Notes under the pieces: generated by a model
The model's database searches: none
The model's input: only the letters and a program-made list of their open reading frames with translations
What the model was told of the DNA's origin: nothing
Assembly (NCBI GenBank): GCA_028571685.1
Contig: CM053166.1
Coordinates: 57,560,111 to 57,624,110, forward strand
Reading direction: 5' to 3'
Source: Heterohyrax brucei
Taxonomy: Eukaryota > Chordata > Mammalia > Hyracoidea > Procaviidae
Length of the DNA stretch: 64,000 nucleotides
Translations under genes and position numbers: made by a program
Part shown: positions 22,346 to 33,469 of the stretch, piece by piece
Layout: every line of letters begins with the position of its first letter
How positions within the stretch are numbered: the first letter of the stretch is position 1

Positions 22346-22790
22346 TGGTTGTACAATAAATGTTTTGATGTTAAAATGTTTCTAGTGTTTTAAGGTATTT
22401 TGAATCAATTTAGCTATCGTATCAGTGATTAACAATTGAATTGGTCAATGGGGCAACTTAAACATCAAATTTACTTGAACTGGGTTGTCACAGTACTTAA
22501 GGGAAGAAGTCTTTCAAGAAGACAGCTCAGGAAGATGGAAGGGTTGAGGATGTATATATGAAACTAATTCATGTTAGTATCTAGAATGATTTGTAGATTA
22601 AAGGCTGACATATATATATTAAATACATATATATAATAAAGGCTGACATACACATATATACATGGAATGGATGAAGGAACAGGATAGACTTGTTATATGA
22701 ACTCTGTAGTTTTCCTGTAAGGAATTTGTGTAACAACTGTAAAATAAATAATTTTTTCTTTATAGGTGTTTAGTTTTATATATTTCATTG
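22346..22790. other. AT-rich stretch, nothing recognised
   Basis: No element or frame recognised. The motif aaaggctgacata occurs twice about 38 bases apart, around a (ta)n tract. Confidence 0.4.
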
Positions 22791-23944
22791 TGTTTTAGGT
22801 TAAAGTTCACAGTACAAATTAGTTTTTCATTCTAAAATTTATGCAAAAATTGTTTTGTGACATTGGTTGCAGTTACCATAATGTGTCGCTGTTCTCCTCC
22901 TTTCTATTTCCACCCCGAATTCCCTATGTCCATTCATCCAGTTCTCCTGTCCTTTCCTGCTTTCTCTTTTTTGTCTTGAGCAGGTGTTGCCAATTTGTTC
23001 TTGTATACTTGATTGAACAAAGAAGGACATTCCTCACTCATGGTATTGTTTGTTTCATAGAACTGCCTAATCTTTGGGTGAAAGGTAGATTATAGGAGTG
23101 GCTTCAGTTCTGTGTAAATAGGGTGGCTGGGGGCCATAGTCCAGGGATTCCTTCAGTCTCTGCCAGACCAGTAAGTCTGACCTTTTTTGTGTGTGTGTGA
23201 ATTTGAATTTCGTTCTACTTTTTTCTCTCCCTCTGTTTGGGACCCTCTATTGTGATCCCTGTCAGAGTAGTTGGTGGTGGTGGCTGAGTGCCATCTAGTT
23301 CTTCCGTACTCAGAGTGGTGATGGATGTTCACATGGTCCATGAGTCCTTTGAACTAATATTTTCTTTATGTCTTTGGTTTTCTTCATTCTCTTTTGCTCT
23401 GAATTTGATGAGACCAACAGATATATATTAGACAGTTCCTTACAAACTTTTAAGACCTCAGACATTACTCATCAAAGTAGGAGGTAGAACATTTTCTTTA
23501 TAAACCGTGTTATGCCAATTGCCCTAGATGTCCCCTGAGACCACGGTCCCCAACTCTCAGCTCCAGTAACTTGGCCCCTAAAGGTGTTTGAATGAGCATA
23601 GGAACCTTCTGTGGCTTTATTTTGTTCAAATTGTGCTGACTTTCTCAATATTGTGCATTGTCTTTCCCTTCACCCAAGTTAACACTTGTCTACTATTTAG
23701 TTAGTGATATTCCCTCTTCATCCCTCCCCTCCGCATAAACATCAAAGATTCTTTTCTGTGTATAAACATTTTCTTGAGTTTTTATGATAGTTGCCTCATG
23801 CAATATTTGTCCTTTCGTGATTGACTTGTTTTACTCAGTATAATGTCCTCCGGATTCATCCATGCTGTGAGATGTTTTGCAGATTCATCATTGTTCTTTA
23901 TCATGGTATAGTATTCCATCGTGTGTTTGTACCATAATTTGTTT
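22791..23944 (-). mobile_element. L1 3' UTR of another subfamily
   Basis: On the minus strand this resembles an L1 3' UTR plus the last bases of ORF2 (tggaatactataccatgata, antisense at about 23900). It differs from the young 3' UTR at 36300-37265, so it belongs to an older L1 family. No coding sequence remains. Confidence 0.65.
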
Positions 23945-24254
23945 TGAAATAATTAGAAGTTCATATAAAGTTGCAAAGATAGTACAGAATGATCCCATAA
24001 TCCCTTTATTCAGTTCACCAGTGTTGTACCTTATATAATTATAATGCAATCTCAAAACCAGGAAGTTGATGTTGGTACACTGTATGTATGCCATTTTATC
24101 ATGTGTAAATTTATGTAACTCCCACAGCAATTAAGATGCAGAACTATTCCATCATCACAAATATCTGCCTCAGACTACCCCTTTATAGTCACAACCACCT
24201 CCTCCTCTCCTCACCATTCCTAATCCTTGCCTACTAATAATCTGTTTTGCATAT

Positions 24255-24670
24255 TGTTTTAGTTACCTAGTGCTATCGTAACAGAAATAACACAAGTGGG
24301 TGGTTTTAAAGAACAGAATTTTATTATCTCACAGTTTTAGAGGCTGAAAGTCTGATTTCAGAGTGTCAGCAGGGCTACGCTTTAGTGGAAGGGCCTTGCT
24401 TGTCTCACTCAGCTTCTGTAGCTCTGGGTGTTTCTCTAAGTTCCTTGGTTTGTAGATGGATCCTCACACGGCCTCTTACCCTTGTGTGTCTCTCTGTGTC
24501 TGCTTTTCCTTTTTATAAGATGCCACTCAGAATGGATTAGGTTTAGGATCTCCCCTACACTAGTGTGGCCTTATTAACACAACAAAAGAAAACTTATTTC
24601 CAGTCAAATTCATAGGTAGAGGGGTCAGAACTTCAACTTATCTTTTTGGAGAATGAAATTCAATTCATGG
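24255..24670 (-). mobile_element. MaLR-type solo LTR
   Basis: LTR starts tgttttagtt on the plus strand and is flanked by catat on both sides (24250-24254, 24671-24675), a perfect 5-bp duplication. The final aca appears to be lost. Inserted in the old L1. Confidence 0.8.
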
Positions 24671-24691
24671 CATATCTCCATCATTTTGTCA

Positions 24692-24880
24692 AAGAGCACT
24701 GATTAAGAGCTCAGCTGCTAATGGAGAGGCAATTCAAACCCACCAGCCACACATCAGAAAAAAAGAGCTGGCAGTCTGTTCCCATAAGAATTTCAGCCTA
24801 GAAAACCCAATGGGGCAGTTCTATTCTGTCTTATAGGGTTACTATGAGTCTTAACTCAAGGGCACACAACAACAACATAG
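24692..24880 (+). mobile_element. AfroSINE with 8-bp target duplication
   Basis: SINE body (ggcagttctattctgtctta) flanked by ttttgtca at 24684-24691 and 24881-24888. A few bases of the 5' end are missing. Confidence 0.85.
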
Positions 24881-25493
24881 TTTTGTCATTTTGAGACTAT
24901 GTGGAGTCATACGGTACACGTCCTTTTGAAAATGACTTTGCACTAAACATAATTCCCTCGGTGTCCATCCAAGTTGTACGCATCAATACCTGTTCCTTTG
25001 TATTGCTGAGTAGCATTCCATGGTATGGATGGACCAGTTTGTTTAATCGTCCACCTACTGAGGGATATTTTGGTTGTTTCAATTTGGGGGGCTGCTACAA
25101 ATAAGGATATTAATATTTGTGTAAAGCTTTGTGTGGACATGAGTTTTCGTTTCTCTGGGATAAATGCCTAGTAGAAAATTGATACATTTTATTGAAAGTT
25201 TTGGCATTTTTTTTAGATTTTCCTAAAAATAAATTCTCAAAAAAGCTTCCAGAGGCACTATAGCATTTTACATTCCCATTAGCAATATAGACGAGAAATT
25301 CAGTTCTTCCAAATCCTCTCTAGTGTCTGATATTTGTTATGGATTGAATTATGTCTCTGAAACAATACCCATACTCATTCCCCTTGAGTTAAATCCAGCT
25401 GAAAGTGACACTGTAGGACAGAGTAGCACTGTCCCCATAGGGTTTCCAAGGAGTAACTGTTATATTCGACCTGCCAACCTTTAGGTTAGCAGC

Positions 25494-26312
25494 TGTATTA
25501 GTCATCTAATGCTGCTAAAACAGAAACACCACAAAGAGAAATTTATTTTCTCACAATCTAGTAGGTTAGAAGGAAACCTTGCTGGTGTAAAAACCAAGCC
25601 AAACCCATTATCGTCCAGTCTATTATGATTCATAGTGACCCTAAATGACAGGGTAGAACTGCACCATGGAATTTCCAAGGAATGCCTGGCAGATCTGAAC
25701 TCATGACCCTTTGGTTAGCAGCTGTAGCACTTAACTACTAGTGGTTAGGAGTTTGGCTGCTAACTAAAAGGTTGACAGTTTGAATCTGCCAGGTGCTCCT
25801 TGGAAACCAGTCCTACTCTGTTCTATAGGTCACCATGAGTTGGGATCAGCTCCACGGCAATGAGTGTGGTTTGATTTATTAGGTTAGAAGTCTAAATTCA
25901 GGGCATCAGCTCCAGGGTAGAAGTCTTTCTCTCTCTGTTGGCTCTGGAAGAAGGTCCTTGTCATCATTCTTCCACTGGACTAGGAACTTCTCCATGTAGA
26001 AACCCTGAGTCCAAAGGAAAAGCTCTGATCCCGGTACATTCCTTTCTTGGTCGTATGAGTTCTCCCCTTCTCTGCTCACTTTCCTTTCCTTTTATCTCTT
26101 GTAAGATAAAAGTTGGTGCAGGCTACATCCAAGGGAAATTCCTTTTTACATTGGATCAGGATATGACCTTAGTAAGGATGTTACAGTGGTGTCTTAATCT
26201 TCTTTAACATAAAATTACAATCACAAAACAAAGGACAACAACATGATAATGGGGAATCACGGTCTACCAAGTTGAAGCATATTTTAGGGGGGACATAATT
26301 CAATACATGACA
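25494..26312 (-). mobile_element. MaLR-type solo LTR containing two SINEs
   Basis: Starts tgtattagtcatctaatgct and ends acatgaca, flanked by gcagc and gcagt (one difference). It is about 530 bases without the SINE pair at 25590-25875. Confidence 0.82.
25590..25875. mobile_element. Head-to-head pair of AfroSINEs
   Basis: A minus-strand SINE (25590-25737) and a plus-strand SINE (25738-25875) abut at their heads. taggttagaag occurs on both outer sides (about 25563 and 25880), as if one target duplication encloses both. Confidence 0.75.
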
Positions 26313-26537
26313 GCAGTCAAGCTCTTAACCACTACACCACTAGGGTTCCATCTCCCAGTGACATGTGTTATAAATCCTAAAATCTATGCCTGTGGTTATA
26401 ATACCAGTTAGGAATGCGTTGTATTTGTTATGTTAATTAGGTAGGACTAGTGTAGGGTATATCTTGAGTCAATCTCTTTTGAAATATCAAAGAGATTAGA
26501 CAAGTGAGCAGAGAGATAAATTGGATAAGAAAGATGC

Positions 26538-26992
26538 TGTCTTAGTCACCTGGTACTGCTCTAACAGAAAATACCACGAGTGGAAAGCTTCGTGAAGAGA
26601 AACTTTTATTGTCACAGTCCAGCAAGCCACAAATCCATTCATGAGTTACAAATCCATTCAAAAGAGAAATTATTATAGTCCAGTAGGCTGAGTCCAAATT
26701 CAAGAAGAGCATCTCGGCACAGGAACCTCAGGTCCAAAGGATGTGCTCTACTCTCAGTCATGCTTTCTAGGTGGTATGAGGTTCCTAACTTCCTCTGCTC
26801 ACTTCTCTCCCTTATATCCCACAAGCTTTTAGCTTGAGTCCTGCCTCACTAACACAACTGCAGCCCATTCTCCATCATCAGTATCACAGAAGCAGGATTC
26901 ACAACACATGGGAGGAGTGGCACCGTATTAGGACTCCTAACTGAGTCAAATCAATACATATGTTTGGGGGGGGCACAATTCAATCCACGACA
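26538..26992 (-). mobile_element. MaLR-type solo LTR
   Basis: Starts tgtcttagtcacctggtact and ends atccacgaca, with gatgc on both sides (26533-26537, 26993-26997). Inserted in the LTR of 25335-27207. Confidence 0.85.
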
Positions 26993-27250
26993 GATGCCAA
27001 AATACATAGAGGTCTCCAAGGAACCAGGAAGCAATAGCTGAAGAAATAAGGACTTTCCTCTACAGCCAACAGAGAGAAAAGCCTTCCCTTATAGCTGATG
27101 CTCCAAATTCAGACTTCTAGCCTACTGTACTATAAGAAAATAAATTTCATTGTGTTACAGCCATCTACTGTGGTATTTCTGTTACAGCCACACTAGATAA
27201 GTAGGACAGAATGCTTGCAATTTTTTGTTTTAAGTGTTCTAATAGATGTA

Positions 27251-27385
27251 TGGAAACCCTGGTGGTGTAATTGTTAAGAGTTCAGTTACTTCTTGGAAAC
27301 CCTATGAGGTAGTTATACTCTGTCCTGTAGGGTCACTGTGCCTCAGAATCAACTCAGCAGCAATGGGTTTGCTTTGTGGCTTTTA
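27251..27385 (+). mobile_element. AfroSINE, internally shortened
   Basis: tggaaaccctggtggtgtaa starts a SINE whose B-box half is deleted; body and tail (atcaactcagcagcaatggg) are kept. Flanks show a similar agatgtatgg/ggatgtgtatgg. Confidence 0.75.
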
Positions 27386-28490
27386 AAATGGATGTGTATG
27401 GCTTTGGCTAGTGATAGCTCATCTTGGTTTTAATTTGAAATATCCCAATGATTAGTGCCACCACACGTCTGTCAGTTTGTCTACTGTGGTGGCTTGTGTG
27501 TTGCTGTGATACTGGAAACTTTGCCACCAGTATTTCAAATACCAGCAGGATCATCCTTAGTGGACAGGTTTCAGCTGAGCTTCTGTAATCCAGAAGCTCA
27601 GACAGACTCTAAAGAAGGACCTGGCAGTCTACCTGAAAATACTGAGTTTTTAAAACTTTATGAAGAGCAGCTGAACATTACCTGACATACTGCTGGAAGA
27701 TGAGCCCCTCAGGTTAGAAGACACTAAAAAGATGACCGGAGAAAAGCTGTCTCCTCAAAGTAGAGTTGACCTTAATGATGTGGATGGAGTCAAGCTTTTG
27801 GTATCTTAATTGGCTGATGTGGCATGACTCAAAATGAGAAGCAACTGAAAACACTCATTAATAATCAGAACATGGAATGTATGAATTATGAATCTAAGAA
27901 AATTGGAAGTTGGCAAAAGTGAAATAGAATATATAAACACTGACATCCTAGGCACTAGCGAGCTGAAATGGACTGGTATTGGCTATCTTCAATCAGACAG
28001 TCTTGTGATCTACCATGCCAGGAATGACAGATTAAAGAGAAATGGTGTTGCATTCATTGTCAAAAAGAACATTTCGAGGTCTCTCCTGAACTACACTGCT
28101 GTCAGTGATAAAACCTGTATGTCTACAAAGAAGACCAGTTAACACAACTGCTATTCAAATGTACACACCAACCACTAAGGCTAAAGATGAAGAAATTGAA
28201 GATTTTTACCAACTTTGCAATCTGAAATTGATCAAACAAGCAATCAGAATGCATTGATAATTACAAGTGATTGGAATGCAAAAGTTGGAAAAAAAGAATT
28301 GGTAGTTGGAAAACATGGCCTTGATGATAAGAATGACACCAGACTAGAGAAATATGGGTTGTCACATGAATAGATACATGCACACCAATGTTTATTGCAG
28401 CACAGTCCACAACAGCAAAAGATGAAATCAACCTAAAGTGCCCATCAGCAGATTAACAGATAAGCAAATTACAATATAGTAACACAATGG

Positions 28491-28867
28491 TGTTGGGAAT
28501 AGAGTGGCATGAAAGAGGGACAGAGACACACCAGTCCAAGAATCCAGTGAAATTTCTTCAAAGAGAAAGAAAGTGGGGTTTGAACTGAGATGTAGTTCAG
28601 CCCACCCCATAGCTGGTGGGGCCATCTTTTATAGTTTTAAAGTTCCAGTGAAGAAGTAATGGGTGACTGATGCAAAAGTTATTTGTGGTTCTATGGTTAT
28701 ATCAGGTGGTGGATACCAGGGTGTTTCTGGTCATACCTATGGGGCATGCAAGCAGTCTGTTTTCAGCTAATGGTAAAGTCTGATCATTGGATAAGATGAT
28801 TTCCCTGAATTTCAGGGACAGAGTTCCCTCAACCACCTCCCTGAATTCCAGGGAAAGAGTTCCCTCA
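28491..28867 (-). repeat. 3' LTR of the class I provirus
   Basis: 377 bases. A ~36-base block ending agttccctca is present twice (28802-28867), which explains the length difference from the other LTR. TG...CA ends on minus (tgagggaactc, cccaaca). Confidence 0.87.
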
Positions 28868-28880
28868 ACTCCCCACTTTT
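28868..28880 (-). other. Polypurine tract
   Basis: On the minus strand aaaagtggggagt lies directly before the 3' LTR, a typical gammaretroviral plus-strand primer. Confidence 0.8.
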
Positions 28881-29079
28881 GGTTAAAGGACAGAAGGGTG
28901 TTGTTATCCTTTCTAGCTGCTTCCTGCTGATAAGGGTCACTGATTTGCCATAGGGTATATGTGGAGTCAGGGAGCCCTCTGAGCTCCTGGCACTCTGTAC
29001 TTGTGTCTTGATAATCAACAAAGAAGGAGGTCCATTGGTTATTTTTAGGGAGGCTTTAGTATAGATCTTGTCGAGTCTT

Positions 29080-30709
29080 TCAGAGTTGCAGAATCTGATT
29101 CACTTGTTGGTCAGTAAGGTTGTGGACTGGCTGCCGGATCCTTTGTGTTATGGCTCTGAATAGGACAAGGCCAAGAGAGAGTCCTAAAATGAGTAAGACA
29201 ACAGGTGTTATAAATGGGGGAAGCCATTTTTGTGAATGTAGCCAGGTATTCCTGTTGCCTCTTGACTGTCTTTGTAAACAGGCCGCTCTCTCTGAAAGTT
29301 TTTTAGCTGCATTTTGGACCAGGCCTGACTTGTTAACATAGAAGCAGCATTCTTCATCTAGAAAAAGACAAGCACCCCACTTCTCTATGGTCAGTAGATC
29401 TAGGGTGCATCTGTTTTGTAGGGTGACAGCAGCTAGAGAATCTATTTGGTCTTGTACATTTACCAGTCCTTTGGATATATCCTCTGTGGTTTCTTGTAGG
29501 TCTTGTGGGTGGAAGTGGAAATAACAGAGCAAAGTGCTTAACCCTCCTATTCTGGTATCAATATCCATGGTGACTCCCAGGGCAGCCAGTAGAGGTATAA
29601 GGATGGGAGCTCTTTTGTGCCTGACCAAGGTATAAGTATGGGTAAAGATTGGTTAGGGTGGGCAACATCAAAGTTTGGGGATAAGTAGATCAGAGTGAAT
29701 GTTCCTGTCCAGTTTGTGAGTAGGCAGGAATATGACTGGCTCCTGCAAAAGAAGAAAAGACCATCTTCCAGGAGACATATGCTGACACAGAGAGAGAAGA
29801 GGTGGGGGAAATCATATGACCCCTGTCTGGTGGATGGTTCCTTTTTCCAAGTTGAAAAAGTGTTGGAAAGGGCTCCCCCTAAAAGAGGGCTTATTTTGGA
29901 AGGTTGTCAGAAACTGGGGACAGTATTAATCCAGGGAGAGAGGTTCTGGGCAGTACACATTCCAGAGGATGCATCTCGGAACTGGGGTTGCCTTGAGAAA
30001 CGTGCTGGTTAAAGAAACATGTCATTGGCTGTTGGGGAATACTCTTTGACTTTTGGTCCTGTGGGGGTTGGGGTGGGGATATTTTATAGTATTGCTGCAG
30101 AGTCTGGGATCTAGGTGGTCTAGGTTTAGGCCTTTATCTATTCATTGCATGCAGAAGGGACCTTGTCTTAAGAGAGTTAAGGCCAGGGCTACTGGTCCTG
30201 AGATTTGGGTGGGGGTAGAAGGGAGGGACCGTATGTGTTCGATGAAAATTTGGAACAGTAGTGTGGCTCAACTGGCCAAGGTGGTTGGATAACTTCCTAT
30301 GAGAGTGTCTGCTCTGTCCAGAAAGGCAGACCCTTCGTCTTTGGACAGTGGTCTGGGTCCATGTTTCCCGGGGGGCCAGAAGTGCAGTGTAAGCTCTCGG
30401 GGAGAGACAAATAGATCCAGCACCTCTGATATTTAGCAGTGTGGTTCAGGAGAGAATAAGTTAGGTTGAAGGTGTTAAATAGATAGGGGAGATATGTGTA
30501 GAGGCCTTGGTAGAAAGAGAGCTGGCTATTTAGAGACAGGTCATTATAACGAGGTAGAGGGACCTGTTTCTAACCACTAGGAGATTTCCTGCCACGAATA
30601 ATCAATGAATTCCCCCTGTGAATACCAGTCCCAGACAAGAGAAAGTGAAGTGTAAGGATTTTCCAGTGGGTTGGGTGGAAGTAGCAGACAGATGCTCATT
30701 AAGAGGATG
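29080..30709 (-). pseudogene. env: env relic with open transmembrane part
   Basis: The last 182 codons (29080-29628) are uninterrupted. They begin at a furin-like RHKR site followed by a hydrophobic stretch rich in A, I and L, which suits a fusion peptide. An immunosuppressive-type segment comes next (LQNRCTLDLL), then Cys-x6-Cys-Cys (29344-29370), a membrane span (FITPVVLLILGLSLGLVLF) and a short tail. The surface subunit upstream (about 29629-30709) is recognisable only near its end and has several stops, so no full envelope protein can be made. The layout is typical of gamma-type env. Confidence 0.82.
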
Positions 30710-30845
30710 CTAGAAATACAGAGTGAAAAGGAGGATCATGCTGTCACTGGGTGAGGAAAGAAGACAGAGCTGAAGATAGGCAGGCATGCAAAACTGATTT
30801 GGATTGAATACTTTCACTTAATCACAATAAAAAAAAGGAAGAAAA
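30710..30845 (+). mobile_element. L1 3' tail where pol is missing
   Basis: About 130 bases match the last part of an L1 3' UTR (compare 51835-51945: gaatgaaagg, tgctgtcac, tttggattg, ttaatcacaa) and end in an A-run at about 30830. It lies exactly between the protease side and the env side of the provirus. Confidence 0.75.
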
Positions 30846-31149
30846 AATTAGGTCATAGAATGTTCTTGGAGAGGATGTGGGAAGCTATGGAGGGAGCGGA
30901 GATGTTCCAGTCCTGGGGATGCATCTGCTGGAGAATTTTAGATGTGGGCTCATTTTGTGGGTTAGGAGTCCCTTTAAGGTTAGAGGGGGATAGTAGAAGT
31001 GTCGGGAGTTGAATATACTCACCTGGTTTGGATGAGCATAGCATGAAGGTTGTCTGGACTTGGTAAGAAGATCTCTGCCTAATAAGGAAGTGGGCATTTG
31101 GGGATTACCAGAAGGGTGTGAGAAAAAGTTAAGTGATCTAATTGGGAGG

Positions 31150-31320
31150 CTGGGGAGGGGGGAGGTTAACAGGATTTGATAGGATGCCATCCACACCAGC
31201 AATAAGAATGGAGGAGGGGAGAAGCTTCCCCCAAAATTCAGGCAGTATCAAATAAGTGGCCCCTGTACCTAGTACAAAAGATATTTGCTTACTGGCAACC
31301 TGAAGACAAATTCAGGGCTC
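31150..31320 (-). pseudogene. pro: Protease remnant of the class I provirus
   Basis: Minus-strand LGTGATYLILPEF resembles a retroviral protease active site with the catalytic Asp changed to Gly (GTGA for DTGA). The sequence loses similarity soon after, before any polymerase motif. Confidence 0.65.
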
Positions 31321-31379
31321 TATCAGTGACATATTGATGGGGCCTTAGAGCCCAGGCCTCCTCAGTCTTCCACCTGGCA

Positions 31380-32740
31380 GGGTAAACCCTGTCTCAGCCA
31401 CTGTTTTTGAAGGGGTGGCTCTGGACCCAGCAGTCTGAGGACATTCAACCTTCTAGTGGCCTTGGACACCACATGCTAGGCATGGCTTGGGTGGAGCTCG
31501 AGGGTTTGGGTAGGAGTGGATCCAGTGGCCTTCTTTCCTGCATTTGAAGCAAGGGCCTAGAGGCTATAAGGAGCAATGCTGGGGTTTCTTGTAGGTTGCT
31601 GGGCAGTCCCACTTCGTCCTAAGAGGGCTGAGGCCAGCATTTGGTATTTTGCCTATTTTTTCTAGGAAGCCTCCTCCTCTCAGTTATTAAAGACTCTGAG
31701 GGCCAGTTTTAAAAGATCCTTTTGGGGAGTCTGTGGGCCATCCTCAGATTTTTAGAGCTTTTTGTGAATGTCTGAAGTGGATTGGGAAATAAAGTGGGTA
31801 TTCAAGTAGGGTTGTCCTGCCTCAGAAGTGGGCTCTATATTATTATTAAAGTTTTTGTGAGTCTATTTAGGAAGGCAGCAGGATTTTCATCTGCCTTCTA
31901 GGTAGATTCTTTAATTTTGTCATAGTTCACCACTTGGTGTACTGACTTTTCCACCCCCTTTAGGAGACAAACGATAAGCTGGGCCAAAATGGGGAGGTCA
32001 GATGAGTTAGATTGGTAGTTCCTCTTATAGTCTGTGAAGGGCACCACTGTTGCCAGGGAGGTGGGTCAGGTGTGAGAGGGTCTTGGGTATGAAGTGAATC
32101 AGCAAAGGCCGTCACCATAGACCAGATAAAGGTCCTGCCACATGAAATTGTAAGACTGGATTAGATATTGGCATTCTTCGTGAAAATGAGAGGGGTCAGA
32201 TGAAAAGCACCTGAGCCTCTTTTCAGTTTGGGATAGGTCAACCAGACTGAAGGGAACATGTACCTGGATGATGCTTTTGCTCCTGCTACCTCTTGAAGTG
32301 GTAAAATGGGTTTGGGGCATTGTCTCCTATACCTAGTGAGTGGAGATATAAGGTGGAGGGGTTGGAGGAGGATCTCAGGCAGGTGGTAGGTTGTGGAATG
32401 CATGAAGGTTGGGGGGTAGGCATAGAAGGAGAAGGCAAAATTCCAGAAGAGGAAAAAGAGTCTGCCAGAGCTGAAGAGGGAGAGGAATTATAAAGATGAG
32501 GAGACACATGGTCAGAAGGATCAAAATCGGGTTCAGGAAGCTGAGGTTTTTTATTAAGGAGGAGGGAAGTGGTGCAGGATTGGCAGAGAGAGGAGCAGTT
32601 AGGAAGGAAAAGAAAGCTTGGATGTAAAGGACTTTGGACCACTTGCCATTCTGGTAATGAAGTAGTCTAAATCACAGAGGATGTTCTAGAGCACCTAGAT
32701 CTTCTAAGAGGCACCCCAATGGGTTTTGGATTGACTAGTT
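31380..32740 (-). pseudogene. gag: gag relic of the class I provirus
   Basis: From right to left it shows an N-terminal GTSQSK matrix-like start, then a serine/proline-rich section (32286-32642). The start of capsid follows (VHVPFSLVDLSQTEKRL) with frame changes, and near 31540 a nucleocapsid knuckle CFKCRKEGHW whose last cysteine is replaced. A second partial CLACGVQGH follows. Frameshifts and stops make it non-functional. Confidence 0.75.
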
Positions 32741-33104
32741 CCTGTAGTGTAGAGAGTGAGTAGGAGGAAGAGAGAAAGGGGGAAAATTTGTCCTACAAAG
32801 GAGAGGCAGTCATCCCTGTGTGTCACTGAGAACTGGGTTCTGGTGGGCCCAACTCGCTGCCTGGGTATCCCCAGAGAGCAAAGATTGGGGGAACAAGGAA
32901 CCAATGTTCCATGCATTGAGAAAAGCCTTGAACCAGAGGTAGGCTCTGTAGAGACAAGAGAGAGATGGCAAGGCTTCCTGGTGAGGGAAGTCTCCTCAGA
33001 CTTACCAGTTTAGAGGTCTGTCAGTATGTTGTTGGTCATTTGGAGTGCCACAGCAAGGGTCCAAAGGAAGGGAGGACCCTAGAGCTTATGATCTGATTCA
33101 ACCC

Positions 33105-33123
33105 ATCCCAGGTTTTGGCACCA
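33105..33123 (-). other. Primer binding site, tRNA-Phe type
   Basis: On minus tggtgccaaaacctgggat matches the phenylalanine tRNA 3' end at 17 of 19 positions; both differences are CpG transitions. It starts four bases after the LTR. Confidence 0.75.
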
Positions 33124-33127
33124 AAAA

Positions 33128-33469
33128 TGCTGGGAATAGAATGGCACAAAAGAGGGGCAGAGACACACCAGACTGAGAGTCCAGTGAAGTTTATTCGGAG
33201 AGAAGGAAAGTGGGGTTTGAACCAAGATGTGGTTCATCCCACCCAACAGCTGATGGGGCCAGGTTTTATAGTTTTAAAGTTCCAGTGAAGAAGTGAGGGG
33301 TGACTGATGCAAAAGTTATTTATGGTTTTATGGTTATACCAGGTGGAGCACACAACGCTGTTTTTGGTCATACTTGTGGGGCACGCATACCAGGCTGTTT
33401 TCAGCTAATGGTGAGGTCTGATCACTGGATAAGATGACTTCCCTGAATTCCAGGGGCAGAGTTCCCTCA
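33128..33469 (-). repeat. 5' LTR of the class I provirus
   Basis: 342 bases, similar to 28491-28867 but without the internal 36-base duplication. Ends tgagggaactc and cccagca on minus. Confidence 0.87.

Larger units (their letters stand above)
25385..26352 (-). mobile_element. AfroSINE split by a MaLR LTR
   Basis: The SINE tail and body lie at 25385-25493 and the head (gtcaagctcttaaccactac) at 26313-26352, antisense. The LTR between them duplicated gcagc/gcagt. Confidence 0.8.
25335..27207 (+). mobile_element. LTR of a second MaLR-like family, in three pieces
   Basis: Pieces 25335-25384, 26353-26537 and 26998-27207 form one plus-strand LTR of about 440 bases. It begins tgttatggattgaattatgt and ends tagataagtaggaca. 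The middle differs from the common LTR family here (tgttataaatcctaaaatct). It was broken by a SINE and a MaLR LTR; the first of these was itself broken again. Confidence 0.72.
23945..27450 (-). mobile_element. Old L1 (L1M type) split by five insertion groups
   Basis: Pieces at 23945-24254, 24671-24691, 24881-25334, 27208-27250 and 27386-27450 read as one antisense L1 3' region (attgctgagtagcattccat near 25000). They are collinear, so this L1 is the base layer of the stack. The insertions listed separately below divide it; the RTE at 27451 ends it. Confidence 0.7.
28491..33469 (-). mobile_element. Class I (gamma-type) provirus without pol
   Basis: A provirus on the minus strand with two LTRs, a phenylalanine-type primer site, gag, a protease remnant, env and a purine tract. 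It is flanked by aatgg on both sides (28486-28490, 33470-33474), a perfect 5-bp duplication in L1. At 5.0 kb it lacks reverse transcriptase, RNase H and integrase altogether; a 0.13-kb L1 tail lies at the junction. Primer site, gag and env resemble the HERV-F/H group; the family name is an inference. All genes except the transmembrane part of env carry stops. Confidence 0.88.

Noticed and set aside
22839..23341. Small hydrophobic frames suggesting membrane proteins
   Set aside because: They fall in antisense L1 3' UTR; T-rich DNA gives Leu/Phe/Ser-rich translations by itself.
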